NCBI GenBank assembly: GCA_020024475.1
Contig: JAHHTS010000063.1
Span: forward strand, 1-12,312
Source of the DNA: Oscillospiraceae bacterium
GTDB taxonomy: Bacteria > Bacillota > Clostridia > Oscillospirales > Ruminococcaceae
DNA: 12,312 nucleotides
Direction: 5' to 3'
This document shows positions 1 to 6,904 of the stretch, piece by piece. Positions within the stretch are counted from its first letter, which is position 1; each line of letters begins with the position of its first letter. Below the pieces are notes generated by a model. That model worked only from the letters and a program-made list of their open reading frames with translations. It searched no databases and was not told the origin of the DNA. A program made the position numbers and the translations under genes.

Positions 1-157
1 TCCCATAAAACCTGGTGAAACTGGAGAAATACGAATTGTATTTAAGCCAAATTCGTTGGGCGCATTTTTGAAAACATTGGAAGTACATTGCAATACACTT
101 GAGCGAGTTGTATACTTGAAACTCCGAGGGAATATAATAGAGAATAGAATTTTGTAG
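1..157 (+). CDS. DUF1573 family protein, C-terminal fragment (5' end outside window)
   Basis: An open frame runs from base 2 to a TAG at 155-157 and gives 51 residues, starting PIKPGETGEIRIVFKPNSLG. It aligns almost residue for residue with the C-terminal third of the complete DUF1573 protein at 8753-9175: both have the PGETGEI turn, the VFKPNSLG strand, and the LKLRGN..IE ending. DUF1573 proteins are known as small exported, Ig-like fold proteins of Bacteroidetes with no firm function. The Cys pair seen in the complete paralogue would lie upstream of this window. The gene precedes a peptide gene just as the copy at 8753 precedes the peptide gene at 9353, so it is most likely the last gene of a further module to the left. 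Identification is sure; the start and any N-terminal anchor cannot be seen. Confidence 0.9.
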   Translation, partial: PIKPGETGEIRIVFKPNSLGAFLKTLEVHCNTLERVVYLKLRGNIIENRIL

Positions 158-182
158 TTTAATTAGAATGGATGTTTTCCAA

Positions 183-193
183 AAGAAAGGAGG
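183..193 (+). promoter_or_regulatory. Conserved AAGAAAGGAGG element upstream of peptide gene 1
   Basis: This exact 11-mer also occurs at 2509-2519 and 9237-9247. Here it ends 101 nt before the ATG of the peptide gene at 295. It resembles a very strong Shine-Dalgarno sequence, but no long reading frame starts after it: five bases downstream is ATG immediately followed by TAA (199-204). It is not the ribosome binding site of the peptide gene. It may be a regulatory element in the leader RNA or a ribosome-capture site. Confidence 0.55.
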
Positions 194-230
194 CTGTTAT
201 GTAACTGTATTTTAGTATAATAAATTACCT

Positions 231-255
231 ATCTATAGAAAAGCAAAATCTATAG
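231..255 (+). repeat. Paired 8-bp repeat ATCTATAG in the leader of peptide gene 1
   Basis: ATCTATAG occurs at 231-238 and again at 248-255, 17 bp apart start to start. Its CTATAG core is palindromic, so the two copies are also inverted repeats. Two sites about 1.6 helical turns apart could be an operator or a short hairpin, but in AT-rich DNA this may be chance. The rest of 158-294 shows no gene and no convincing promoter. Confidence 0.25.
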
Positions 256-294
256 CAACAATGAAAGATAAATGTTTTACTTAAAAAATAAAGT

Positions 295-606
295 ATGATA
301 ATCAAAGTGTTAAAAGTAACAATATTCAGTATGTTTTGTACTCTTTTAGTGTATAACGTAAGTTTTATTGTGGATACATCTCATAAAATTGTATTAGGAC
401 ATAATGCAATTGAAGCTTTAGCTTCAAGCTCCGAGGGAGGAGCTAATGTTGGCAAGTATTTCCAAATAATTGCTGCATGTGGAGGAGAAGGAATGGACAG
501 TTGGATGGATTGGTGTTGTAGAGGTTCTGAAGTGTCATGCATCAAAGATAATTGCAATAAAGTTGTTAAAAATGGATGTGATTCCCATGGTAGATTAGAA
601 CTTTGA
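295..606 (+). CDS. NVEALA-type exported small peptide, module A (six Cys in tail)
   Basis: This is a 103-residue protein. A basic start (MIIKVLK) leads into a hydrophobic stretch at about 8-26, then the hallmark NAIEALA at 37-43 followed by SSSEGG. The NVEALA family is known as short exported Bacteroidetes proteins defined by this motif; its A-x-A-like end suggests a processing site after residue 43. The predicted tail of about 60 residues is Gly- and Cys-rich, with Cys at 62, 74, 75, 82, 87 and 95. That even number would allow three disulfides (inference). The tail shows no similarity to the other three tails beyond SSSEGG. The start is the first ATG of the frame, preceded by an A-rich stretch usual in Bacteroidetes and no Shine-Dalgarno. 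It is followed by a hairpin and then the propeller gene at 705. Function is unknown; a signalling peptide, surface peptide or toxin are all possible. Confidence 0.85.
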   Translation: MIIKVLKVTIFSMFCTLLVYNVSFIVDTSHKIVLGHNAIEALASSSEGGANVGKYFQIIAACGGEGMDSWMDWCCRGSEVSCIKDNCNKVVKNGCDSHGRLEL

Positions 607-654
607 TTTAAAGTATTTAGCACCTCAATTTGATTAATAAGCAAATTTTTAAAT

Positions 655-683
655 AAGATGGAGGTTTAATCCCTTCCTCTTTT
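655..683 (+). terminator. Terminator-like hairpin between peptide gene 1 and propeller gene 1
   Basis: The arm 655-664 (AAGATGGAGG) pairs with 672-681 (CCTTCCTCTT) with one mismatch and one G-U pair around a 7-nt loop. A run of four T covers 680-683. This is a weak intrinsic terminator or RNA-stabilising hairpin. Because the propeller gene has no visible promoter of its own, a partial terminator that favours expression of the peptide gene is the likeliest role. Confidence 0.45.
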
Positions 684-704
684 ACTTAAAAGAAGTGAGT
701 CATT

Positions 705-1877
705 ATGAAATCTAAATATGTAATACTTGCATTATTAATGTCTTTGCTGTCTTGTTCTAAAATATCTAAACAGCTAAAGACCGGAGTTATTGAATTCTGT
801 CCATTAGAAAACACCCAAATGGTTTTGGATTTCACTAATTATATCGATAGCGTAGAAATCATTCCATTGGAAGTATCCGATATGTCGTACATCGCATATA
901 TTCAAAAAATATTAATTGCTGAATCTGGCAAAATTGTCATATTGAATTCTACAGGTATAATGGTTTTTGATTCCAAAGGAAATTTTCTATTTCCAGTAGG
1001 GCGGATAGGCAGAGGGCCTGGAGAATATTTACAATTGTATGATATCTGTCTTGATCTATCTGGTAGAGAGATAATGGCAGTAGATTGTAATAATGATGTA
1101 ATACATTATTCATTACTTGATGGACGTTTTTTAAGAAAAACAACACCTCAGTTTCCTGAAAAATATCCTAATTGTATAGGTATTGCACCTTCTAATGACG
1201 AAGGATTTTTCCTTTTTGGTTGCAATCCATTTAAAAAAGAAGATTTTAAAAATACATTTTATTGCTTAAATCAATTTGATAAAATAGGTCGACACATAAA
1301 GTCTTATTTACCTAGAAAAGATTATGTATTACCAATAGATATTATTACACAAGGAATTAATAATTCATATTTAGTCAGACCGCAAGAAGGAGATAATATT
1401 TGCTATAGTCTGGATTCTGGCAATGTAAAAGCAACGTATCAGTTGAATTTTAAAGATAAATATATACCTCCACATTATATTCCGGTGACTACAGAACATA
1501 AATTTGATATAAAGCGTTTTATGAATAACTCATATTACAAATTACCAATCTACTTACATGAAACAGAGAAAGATTTTTATTTTTCAGCAGGAGGTCCAGG
1601 AGCTAACGACCATTTTTTTGTCTTTGATAAAAAAAACCTAAAAGGACTTCATTGGGTTCATGACAAAAATGACAAAACGCCTTTATTATTAATAAAAGCT
1701 TCAGATTCTCAATTTTATTATGCAGTATTTAATGACTACAATGAATATACAATGAAGGCTTTTCCCGAAAATATGGAACCTCTAAAAAAATTTTTAATTC
1801 AGAATAAAAAAATAATTTTAAATTCACAAGAATCCATGAATCCTTTAATTATAAAAATCAAATTCAACATCCAATGA
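705..1877 (+). CDS. Six-bladed beta-propeller lipoprotein, DUF5128-like (module A)
   Basis: This 390-residue protein has a lipoprotein signal (MKSKYVILALLMSLLSC), with the lipobox Cys at 17. The body has the usual features of Bacteroidetes six-bladed propeller (DUF5128-type) proteins: an early SVEIIPLE strand at about 49-56, FDSKGNFLFPVGR ending near 100, and the signature GRGPGEY at 102-108, followed by repeating blade-like strands. It is probably anchored in the outer or inner membrane, facing the periplasm or surface. No enzyme motif is visible; such propellers usually act as binding or scaffold modules. It is somewhat longer and more divergent than the other three propellers in the window, which look BF3164-like. 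The stop TGA overlaps the ATG of the next gene in ATGA (1874-1877), indicating translational coupling. The start is the only ATG that gives the lipoprotein signal. Confidence 0.88.
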   Translation: MKSKYVILALLMSLLSCSKISKQLKTGVIEFCPLENTQMVLDFTNYIDSVEIIPLEVSDMSYIAYIQKILIAESGKIVILNSTGIMVFDSKGNFLFPVGRIGRGPGEYLQLYDICLDLSGREIMAVDCNNDVIHYSLLDGRFLRKTTPQFPEKYPNCIGIAPSNDEGFFLFGCNPFKKEDFKNTFYCLNQFDKIGRHIKSYLPRKDYVLPIDIITQGINNSYLVRPQEGDNICYSLDSGNVKATYQLNFKDKYIPPHYIPVTTEHKFDIKRFMNNSYYKLPIYLHETEKDFYFSAGGPGANDHFFVFDKKNLKGLHWVHDKNDKTPLLLIKASDSQFYYAVFNDYNEYTMKAFPENMEPLKKFLIQNKKIILNSQESMNPLIIKIKFNIQ

Positions 1878-2422
1878 AACTGTCAAAAATATCTTTGCTT
1901 CTGATATTGTTTATAGCGCTCAATATTGCTTTACTTTTTAAGGTGACTATTTTAAAAAATGAATGCAATCAGCTTTTCAAAAATTCAATTGATCTAACAA
2001 GTCAGATTCAAAATCAAAAAAAATTAATAACCAAATGTTTTGATGAATACAATATCACATATGACGATATTGTTCAATGTTTACCTACTCCTATAAAAAC
2101 AGGTTATAATTAGATTATTATAGTTTCAAGTGATGTATGCATGGCTTGTATATGCAGTTTATTTAGTGAATTAAAAAACATCGATATACAACAAGATAGG
2201 ATCTATTTGATACATGAAGTCTATTCTGAAAAATTAAAAAGAGAATGGTTATCATATGGATTTAAAAATTATATTGTTTGTGCAGACGTATTAAAAAACA
2301 TTTCGTTAGACTCTGGAATATTACTGCTTAGAAATAGCGATAACGATGTTAAATATTTTCCATATGATATTGAATATTATGATATTCTTCCTATTTTTTT
2401 TAAAGATCATAATAGTAGGTAA
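1874..2422 (+). pseudogene. Thioredoxin-like membrane-anchored protein, interrupted by in-frame amber codon
   Basis: One reading frame from ATG 1874 to TAA 2422 encodes about 182 residues but contains a single TAG at 2111-2113. Before it are a membrane anchor (about 6-23) and a polar, possibly coiled segment (about 27-60). Immediately after it, in the same frame, comes IIIVSSDVCMACICSLF: the core beta strand and CMAC active site (Cys 89 and 92) of a thioredoxin-like fold, then an alternating strand/helix tail to DHNSR. The two pieces therefore form one gene with the size and layout of the intact copies at 4021 and 10787. The ATG at 2141 lies inside the active site and would not make a sensible protein. 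The start overlaps the propeller stop in ATGA. Nonsense inactivation is the simplest reading; a sequencing error or suppression at TAG cannot be excluded. A substrate for the CxxC site is unknown. Confidence 0.8.
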
Positions 2423-2508
2423 TTGTAACAACTCATAAACTTAACCTATTTCAAAATGAAGCGCAGAATTTATATTTATGTTTAACCAAAGAAAATTCTT
2501 CTCTAAAA

Positions 2509-2519
2509 AAGAAAGGAGG
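2509..2519 (+). promoter_or_regulatory. Conserved AAGAAAGGAGG element upstream of peptide gene 2
   Basis: This is the second exact copy of the 11-mer, ending 100 nt before the ATG at 2620. An open frame beginning GTG at 2519 runs 34 codons and closes with TGA at 2621-2623, overlapping the peptide start. The GTG overlaps the element itself, so normal ribosome spacing is impossible and a leader peptide is doubtful. The remainder of the 2423-2619 gap is AT-rich with no recognised promoter. Confidence 0.55.
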
Positions 2520-2619
2520 TGGTAAAGTCGCAAATACCAACACAACTATATGCTAGGAATCCTGCATTACAAAAAAATGTATCAAATATTTTAATTGCAT
2601 CAACTAAACAAAGTAGTAT

Positions 2620-2922
2620 ATGAAGAAAAGTACGTTTATATTTATGCTGTTATTTATGATAACAACAATCGGAATATCTGTAAATTTTCATTCTAATGTA
2701 AATAATAAATTTTCAATTTTATTTGAAAATATAGAAGCAATAGCATCTTCCTCAGAGGGAGGAAGTAATACAGTTAAGCACACGACTTATGGAGGAAAGC
2801 AATACTGTAAGGGCTCAAGCTATGTAACTTATGAGCGTTTAGGTGTTGGTGATATATGTTTAAAATGGAATGAATACAAACCATCGGGTGCTCCCCAAAG
2901 CTATTGTTACGAGTATAATTAA
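2620..2922 (+). CDS. NVEALA-type exported small peptide, module B (three Cys in tail)
   Basis: This 100-residue protein has a Lys start (MKKS) and a hydrophobic core at about 6-22. The motif ENIEAIA at 36-42 is followed by SSSEGGSN, as in modules A and D. The predicted mature tail of about 58 residues is rich in Gly, Tyr and Lys and has Cys at 63, 80 and 96. The odd number means at least one cysteine would be free, or would pair between molecules. The tail shares no obvious similarity with the other modules after SSSEGG. The ATG follows an A-rich stretch (ACTAAACAAAGTAGTAT) and no Shine-Dalgarno. A strong hairpin lies directly after the stop, before the propeller gene. The family assignment is from the leader motif; the function is unknown. 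Confidence 0.85.
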   Translation: MKKSTFIFMLLFMITTIGISVNFHSNVNNKFSILFENIEAIASSSEGGSNTVKHTTYGGKQYCKGSSYVTYERLGVGDICLKWNEYKPSGAPQSYCYEYN

Positions 2923-2927
2923 TTTGG

Positions 2928-2968
2928 TTAATCCTAAGAACAAGTAATGTAATTGTTCTTAGGATTAA
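2928..2968 (+). terminator. Perfect 16-bp hairpin between peptide gene 2 and propeller gene 2
   Basis: TTAATCCTAAGAACAA at 2928-2943 is exactly complementary to TTGTTCTTAGGATTAA at 2953-2968, with a 9-nt loop. It starts 5 nt after the peptide stop and ends 19 nt before the propeller ATG at 2988. There is no T-run behind it, so it is more likely an attenuating or RNA-stabilising stem that marks the 3' end of an abundant peptide message than a classic terminator. A protein-binding palindrome is also possible. Confidence 0.6.
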
Positions 2969-2987
2969 ATATTAAACTTATTACAAA

Positions 2988-4024
2988 ATGAAAATATACA
3001 ACTTTGTATTTTTATTATGCATATTATTGAATTCTTGTCATGATGGATTTGACAATGTTCTTAATGGACCCAATCGTATTATTACACAATTCCCTATAGA
3101 AGAAACTATCAAAGGGAAAAAATGGAACATGAAATTATAGGGATTAATGACATTTTTATTGTTGATACTTTGCTCATTGCTTTCAAAGCTTCTGGATATA
3201 ATAATTTTTTTGAAATATACTCAACAAATAACTTTAAGTTTTTAGGATCATTTCTTCCTAAAGGTCGAGGTCCTAATGAATTTTTAAGTGTAAATTATAA
3301 TAATGAATATTTAAAAACAGAAAAAGGATTAATATTTTGGATTTCCGACTACACTCTTAATAAAAGATGTTGTTTCAACTTATCAAAATCTATTATGAGC
3401 AAAAAAACAATTATAGACACTATTTTCACCTTACCTGATGAAGGTGTATACATAAATTTAAATGATACCGTCAGATTAATAAAAACATCTGTCCCAGGAA
3501 ATATACATTTTAAATTACAAGATATAAAAACACAAAAAGACCTTACTAAATATGAAATTTTAAAATCATACATTCCTAATTATACGCCAGATGCCTCGCT
3601 TAGCATGGGACTTACCAAACATCCCCACAGAAGCCTAGTGATTGGTAATATGTTATTTTTCAATCAAATTAATTTTTTTGATTTCGACAATCAAAAACAA
3701 TTTTCTATATCATATGGACAACCTATAAATATTTTCAAAACAAGCAAATTGCCAGATGATCAACTTAGAATGTATTATTCTGCAGTCGTTTTAACAGGAA
3801 GGTATATTTATGCACTTTATCAAAATAAATCCATGAAGCAATTCCCATATTTTATACCTGGAATAGAAATTCATGTATTTGATGAAGAGGGTTGTCCAAT
3901 AAAAAAAATTCACATCCCAGAAAATATTAATTATTTTGCAGTAGATGAGCAAAATAACTACATATATGGAATTAATGCCCAAGAAGAAATATATCAATAT
4001 TCTATGATAAATCAAGCAATATGA
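2988..4024 (+). pseudogene. BF3164-like six-bladed propeller lipoprotein, frameshifted at an A6 tract (module B)
   Basis: The true start is ATG 2988, giving the lipoprotein signal MKIYNFVFLLCILLNSC (Cys 17). That frame runs through FPIEETIKGKK and then hits TAG at 3136-3138. The rest of the protein, beginning MEHEIIGINDIF, continues in the frame starting at 3122 and runs 300 residues. It includes GRGPNEF and, near the end, a YIYALY blade strand shared with the other propellers. Adding one A to the tract at 3117-3122 would join both parts into a single protein of about 345 residues, the size of the copies at 7672 and 9759. The 3122 frame alone has no export signal. It is therefore a frameshifted gene, unless a -1 slip on AAA-AAA restores it. 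The stop overlaps the next start in ATGA (4021-4024). Confidence 0.82.
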
Positions 4025-4551
4025 AATATGTATGGCTACTAATAATGATAATACTGTTAGGAATTACTACAAACTGTAGTAAAATTGATAATTATTATCA
4101 CATCAAAAAATTTTTAGGAAAATCATTTGTTTTTCCTGATTCTCTAACAATAAAGAATCAAGGAGAAATGACTTGTAATCCATTGTTAAAAAATGCACGA
4201 TACCGCATTATTAATTATCTTGATACAACACAATGTGTTCCATGCGAAAGTAATTTTCATAAATGGCACCTATTTAAATATAAACTTGATAGTCTAAAAT
4301 TAAATACAGAGATTATATTTGTTATTTGGCACAAAGACTATAGTGAAGTAGAATTAGCCCAAAAAGCGAATAAATGTGATATTCCATGTGTATATGACTC
4401 AAACAATCGCATAGGTGAACTTAATAACATTTCATTAGATTTTAGGTATCATACATTTTTACTTGATTCCCTTAATAAAATCTTATTAATTGGCGATCCT
4501 ATTAGAAATAAAGCCATTCAAGATTTGTATTTACGAAGAATAAGTTCATAA
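4021..4551 (+). CDS. Thioredoxin-like (TlpA-type) exported protein, module B
   Basis: This 176-residue protein has a hydrophobic N-terminus (about 4-17) ending GITTNC, a plausible though non-ideal lipobox with Cys 19. The middle has the strand RIINYLD followed by the active site C72-V-P-C75, the CxxC layout of thioredoxin/TlpA-like oxidoreductases. Further strands follow (EIIFVIW, IPCVYDSN, HTFLLDSLNKILLIGDPI), and the late LLIGDPIRN matches MVGNPIGN in the module D copy. It presumably acts in the periplasm on cysteine thiols of another exported protein; the Cys-containing peptides of these modules are candidates, by position only. Translation is coupled to the upstream propeller by ATGA overlap, so the upstream frameshift may lower its expression. 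The cis-Pro typical of thioredoxins is not obvious, so redox activity is not certain. Confidence 0.82.
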   Translation: MKYVWLLIMIILLGITTNCSKIDNYYHIKKFLGKSFVFPDSLTIKNQGEMTCNPLLKNARYRIINYLDTTQCVPCESNFHKWHLFKYKLDSLKLNTEIIFVIWHKDYSEVELAQKANKCDIPCVYDSNNRIGELNNISLDFRYHTFLLDSLNKILLIGDPIRNKAIQDLYLRRISS

Positions 4552-4614
4552 CTCATGCATTTGCAATGCTAAAACATAAGTAGTATTATATGAAGAGATA
4601 AGCATCTATTAAGA

Positions 4615-4630
4615 ATATAAATATTTATAT
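4615..4630. repeat. 16-bp perfect AT palindrome downstream of module B
   Basis: ATATAAATATTTATAT is its own reverse complement. It lies in the gap between the module B thioredoxin-like gene and the unrecognised ORF at 4649. It could be a binding site or part of a larger stem: AAGCAT at 4600-4605 and ATGCTT at 4629-4634 flank it. All-AT palindromes arise easily in DNA of this composition. Confidence 0.3.
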
Positions 4631-4648
4631 GCTTGGAATTAAAGAATA

Positions 4649-4888
4649 TTGGTTGAGGCTTATATTTTCCAGGTGGATTCAGTAAAGGTTTCTGCCAAAA
4701 TGAAGGAGTACAGGAAAATTCCCGTCATTGCCGAGTTTGTTGATAATAACGGGAATGATGTGCTTCAGGAAACGATAGATTCCAATTATTGCAGGGTAAA
4801 GAAGGAAATAATTGCTCTTGTTGATTCGGAAACGGAACGCATTAAAGCGGATCCGGAATTAAGCAGTTCGTTTAATAAACCAAGTTAA
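4649..4888 (+). CDS. Unrecognised small ORF or gene remnant
   Basis: A 79-residue frame opens with TTG at 4649. The first ATG in frame is at 4700, giving 62 residues (MKEYRKIPVIAEF...). The sequence is soluble and charged, with no signal peptide or membrane segment; a helical, acidic/basic C-terminal third (about 50-75) ends in a Ser-rich tail. I do not recognise the family. Base use differs from the peptide modules: it is visibly less AT-rich, with more G/C-ending codons, and resembles ordinary chromosomal or mobile-element genes. Lack of a good start suggests the 3' remnant of a larger gene that was brought in or cut. It converges with the response regulator gene, and both stop codons share TTAA at 4885-4888. 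Confidence 0.45.
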   Translation: MVEAYIFQVDSVKVSAKMKEYRKIPVIAEFVDNNGNDVLQETIDSNYCRVKKEIIALVDSETERIKADPELSSSFNKPS

Positions 4889-5565
4889 GTAGTCTTTGGG
4901 GAGTTAATTAGTAGCCAATATCCTTTTTGTGTGTCACTACGTATGTCAATCTCATTACAATCTTCTAAGGTTTTCCTTAGTTTTGAAATTACTTTTATTA
5001 ATTGTTTATCCCAATTTATACCAGTACTGTTCCAACCAATCTCTAAGAGTAGGTCTTTTTTTACCAATTGGTTTGGGTTTTTACAAAGTACTGCTAAAAT
5101 TTTTCCTTCCACATTTTGTAAAACTTTTTCCTTGCCATAGATGTTTAGCCTATATGTTAAAGTGTCAAAATAAACCTGCTCTGTTAGGTAACATAAACGC
5201 GAGCTATTGTCTCTTAATACACTATTAAGTTTTACAACTAATTCCTCTATATCTCCTGATTTAACTATATAGACTTTGGCACCATTATTGAAACCTTGTT
5301 TGATATTGTCAACATTAGCAAGGGAACTATAAAAAATTAGTGGCACTTGTAAATTTTCAGATTGTATAAGACCTGCAACTTCATAACCATTGTATATTGG
5401 CATGTCTACGTCAAGAATTACTGCGTTAAAGGAGTCTTTTTGAAATTCTGTCCAAGCTTCTTTGCCATTTTTCGCTAATACAACGGAATATCCTTCGTGT
5501 TCTAGTCTTTCAGCTACAACTTCTCGTGTTAAAAAATCATCTTCTGCGTATAAAATTTTTACCAT
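4885..5565 (-). CDS. OmpR/PhoB-type response regulator
   Basis: This 226-residue protein is encoded 13 bp after the kinase gene in one operon. The receiver domain spans about 1-118: the acidic pocket is D9-D10 (LYAEDD), the phosphoacceptor D52 (LDVDMP), the switch Ser S80 (FYSS), and the conserved lysine K102 in YIVKSGD. The usual Pro after this Lys is replaced by Ser. The C-terminal winged-helix DNA-binding domain covers about 125-222, with the family pattern EGKILAVLCKNPNQLVKKDLL, LIKVISKLRKTLE and the wing region IDIRSDTQKGYWL. It should bind DNA as a dimer after phosphorylation by the neighbouring kinase. Its targets are unknown. Its place between two peptide modules makes those modules candidate targets, but nothing in the sequence proves this. 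The start ATG at 5565 directly precedes the receiver domain. Confidence 0.93.
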   Translation of the reverse strand: MVKILYAEDDFLTREVVAERLEHEGYSVVLAKNGKEAWTEFQKDSFNAVILDVDMPIYNGYEVAGLIQSENLQVPLIFYSSLANVDNIKQGFNNGAKVYIVKSGDIEELVVKLNSVLRDNSSRLCYLTEQVYFDTLTYRLNIYGKEKVLQNVEGKILAVLCKNPNQLVKKDLLLEIGWNSTGINWDKQLIKVISKLRKTLEDCNEIDIRSDTQKGYWLLINSPKTT

Positions 5566-5578
5566 GTGTTCTTTGAGT

Positions 5579-6904
5579 TTATGTTATAGGTAGCCTTATA
5601 ATAAATGTAGTTCCACCTGTTTTATTATTTCTTACAATTATACATCCGTTATATGCATCAACAACTTGTTTGACAAATGCTAAACCTAAACCAAACCCCG
5701 TACGTTTTACAATACTTTTATCTTCAATTCTATAAAAACGCTTGAAGATTTGTTTTATTTTATCTTCAGGAATGCCAATACCATTATCGCTTATTGTCAA
5801 TATCCAATAGTTGTTTTCACGTCCGAAATCAATATCAATTTTCGGTGGGTAGCTTTTGTTGTATTTTATGCCATTGTCAATTAAATTAGACACCAAACGT
5901 CCAAAATAAACTTCATCTAACAATGCTTGTTCGCAACCCTTTGCGATATGGTAATTTATGATTGCGTCAATTTTGAGTTCATTATAAACACTAACAGCCA
6001 GTTCGATTTCCTTGTATAAGTCAATAGTTTGCCTTGATATTTCAATATGGTCCGTTTTTAATGCATACAACATGGTATCTATTATGTTTTGGAACTTCAT
6101 TAAGCGTCCATGAATGATTTCGATATACTCTTGATTTCTTGTATGTAATTTTTTTTGTGAGTTTATATAAATATTTTTTGTTATTGTAAGTAGAGTCATT
6201 AAAGGTTTTTTCAATTCATGTTCTAAATGGGCAATACCCATTGTTTGAACTTCTGCAATTTTTAAATCAGCCTTTATAAGACTCCATAACCACCACAAAG
6301 TTATACAAAATCCAATAAAAAAGATGCTTACACTAAATAAATGCCAACCTAACGAACTGAAAAAATTAGGTTCTTGGAAAATTGCTAATATGGCATGTTT
6401 ATTTTCATATCCAACTTCGACCAATTTTGTTTTTACTTGATTTCCTATAAATGTTGAAGAATCTGTTACAAATAAGCGTTGACCTGTTGGAGTTTGTATT
6501 TCTAAACGAGGAATTTCTTTAATATCTTTTTGTCGTAATTGCTTTATATATAAGGTGTTGATTGTATTGAGATTTAGTTGCTTTCTGTTGTATATGTGAT
6601 CATAAAATGCCCTTTTTGCCATACTAGGAAATTCATTTAAACCGTTAATTTGTACGCCTTTGTCTTTGCCATAAACAAATGTTTTCCCATCTTCTTCTAA
6701 TCCACAAGCAAATTCATAATTTCTGTTCATCATTTCAGTATCTAGATAGTCAGCAACACATTGGGATAATGAGAAGTTTATAATTTTAATAAATTCGTTT
6801 CTTTTTATTTCTCTTATTTTTATTAGCCATATTGTTTGTCCTAATAAGACACTTATTAATAAAGTTATGGATAATATAGCTAGAATTTTAATATGTTTTT
6901 TCAT
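5579..6904 (-). CDS. Two-component sensor histidine kinase (membrane-bound)
   Basis: This 441-residue protein has a first membrane segment at about 7-29, a periplasmic sensor region of about 155 residues with no fold I recognise, and a second membrane segment at about 189-210. The HisKA dimerisation helix carries the phosphoacceptor H229 (LEHELKKPL). The HATPase_c domain follows, with N box N340/N344 (SNLIDNGIKY), G1 box DNGIGIP (373-379) and G2 box GFGLGLAF (403-410). All catalytic motifs are intact, so it should autophosphorylate and pass phosphate to D52 of the regulator encoded just downstream. The layout is like that of Bacteroides RprX-type kinases, but I cannot say it is RprX. There is no HAMP domain between the membrane and HisKA. 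The transcript leaves the region before 7427 divergently from module C. Confidence 0.95.
   Translation of the reverse strand: MKKHIKILAILSITLLISVLLGQTIWLIKIREIKRNEFIKIINFSLSQCVADYLDTEMMNRNYEFACGLEEDGKTFVYGKDKGVQINGLNEFPSMAKRAFYDHIYNRKQLNLNTINTLYIKQLRQKDIKEIPRLEIQTPTGQRLFVTDSSTFIGNQVKTKLVEVGYENKHAILAIFQEPNFFSSLGWHLFSVSIFFIGFCITLWWLWSLIKADLKIAEVQTMGIAHLEHELKKPLMTLLTITKNIYINSQKKLHTRNQEYIEIIHGRLMKFQNIIDTMLYALKTDHIEISRQTIDLYKEIELAVSVYNELKIDAIINYHIAKGCEQALLDEVYFGRLVSNLIDNGIKYNKSYPPKIDIDFGRENNYWILTISDNGIGIPEDKIKQIFKRFYRIEDKSIVKRTGFGLGLAFVKQVVDAYNGCIIVRNNKTGGTTFIIRLPIT

Noticed and set aside
199..204. ATG-TAA minimal ORF after the strong SD-like site in module A
   Set aside because: Not listed as a gene because it encodes only Met; kept as part of the element description. 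A similar three-codon frame in module D is suggestive, but module B lacks one.
157..294. Riboswitch or small RNA in the module leaders
   Set aside because: Leader sequences between the 11-mer and the starts are not conserved among modules and show no recognisable riboswitch fold.
430..450. Internal SD-like GAGGGAGGA inside the SSSEGG codons of peptide genes 1 and 2
   Set aside because: It follows from the Glu-Gly-Gly codons; the module D copy uses GAGGGTGGA, so the sequence is not strictly kept, and no start codon follows.
381..644. Minus-strand frame across peptide gene 1
   Set aside because: It is the shadow of the NVEALA-type gene, with no signal, motif or upstream start region of its own. 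The same applies to the minus frames at 949, 3349, 3791, 7886, 8941, 9540, 10255 and 10431, and the plus frames at 4929, 4931 and 10612.
2141..2422. A separate 93-residue protein starting at ATG 2141
   Set aside because: It begins inside the CMAC active site and is in frame with the gene upstream of the TAG, so it is the second half of one interrupted gene.
2519..2623. 34-codon open frame from GTG overlapping the peptide gene 2 start by ATGA, possible leader peptide
   Set aside because: The GTG lies inside the AAGAAAGGAGG element so it cannot be initiated from it, no other start is well placed, and modules A and D have no equivalent frame.
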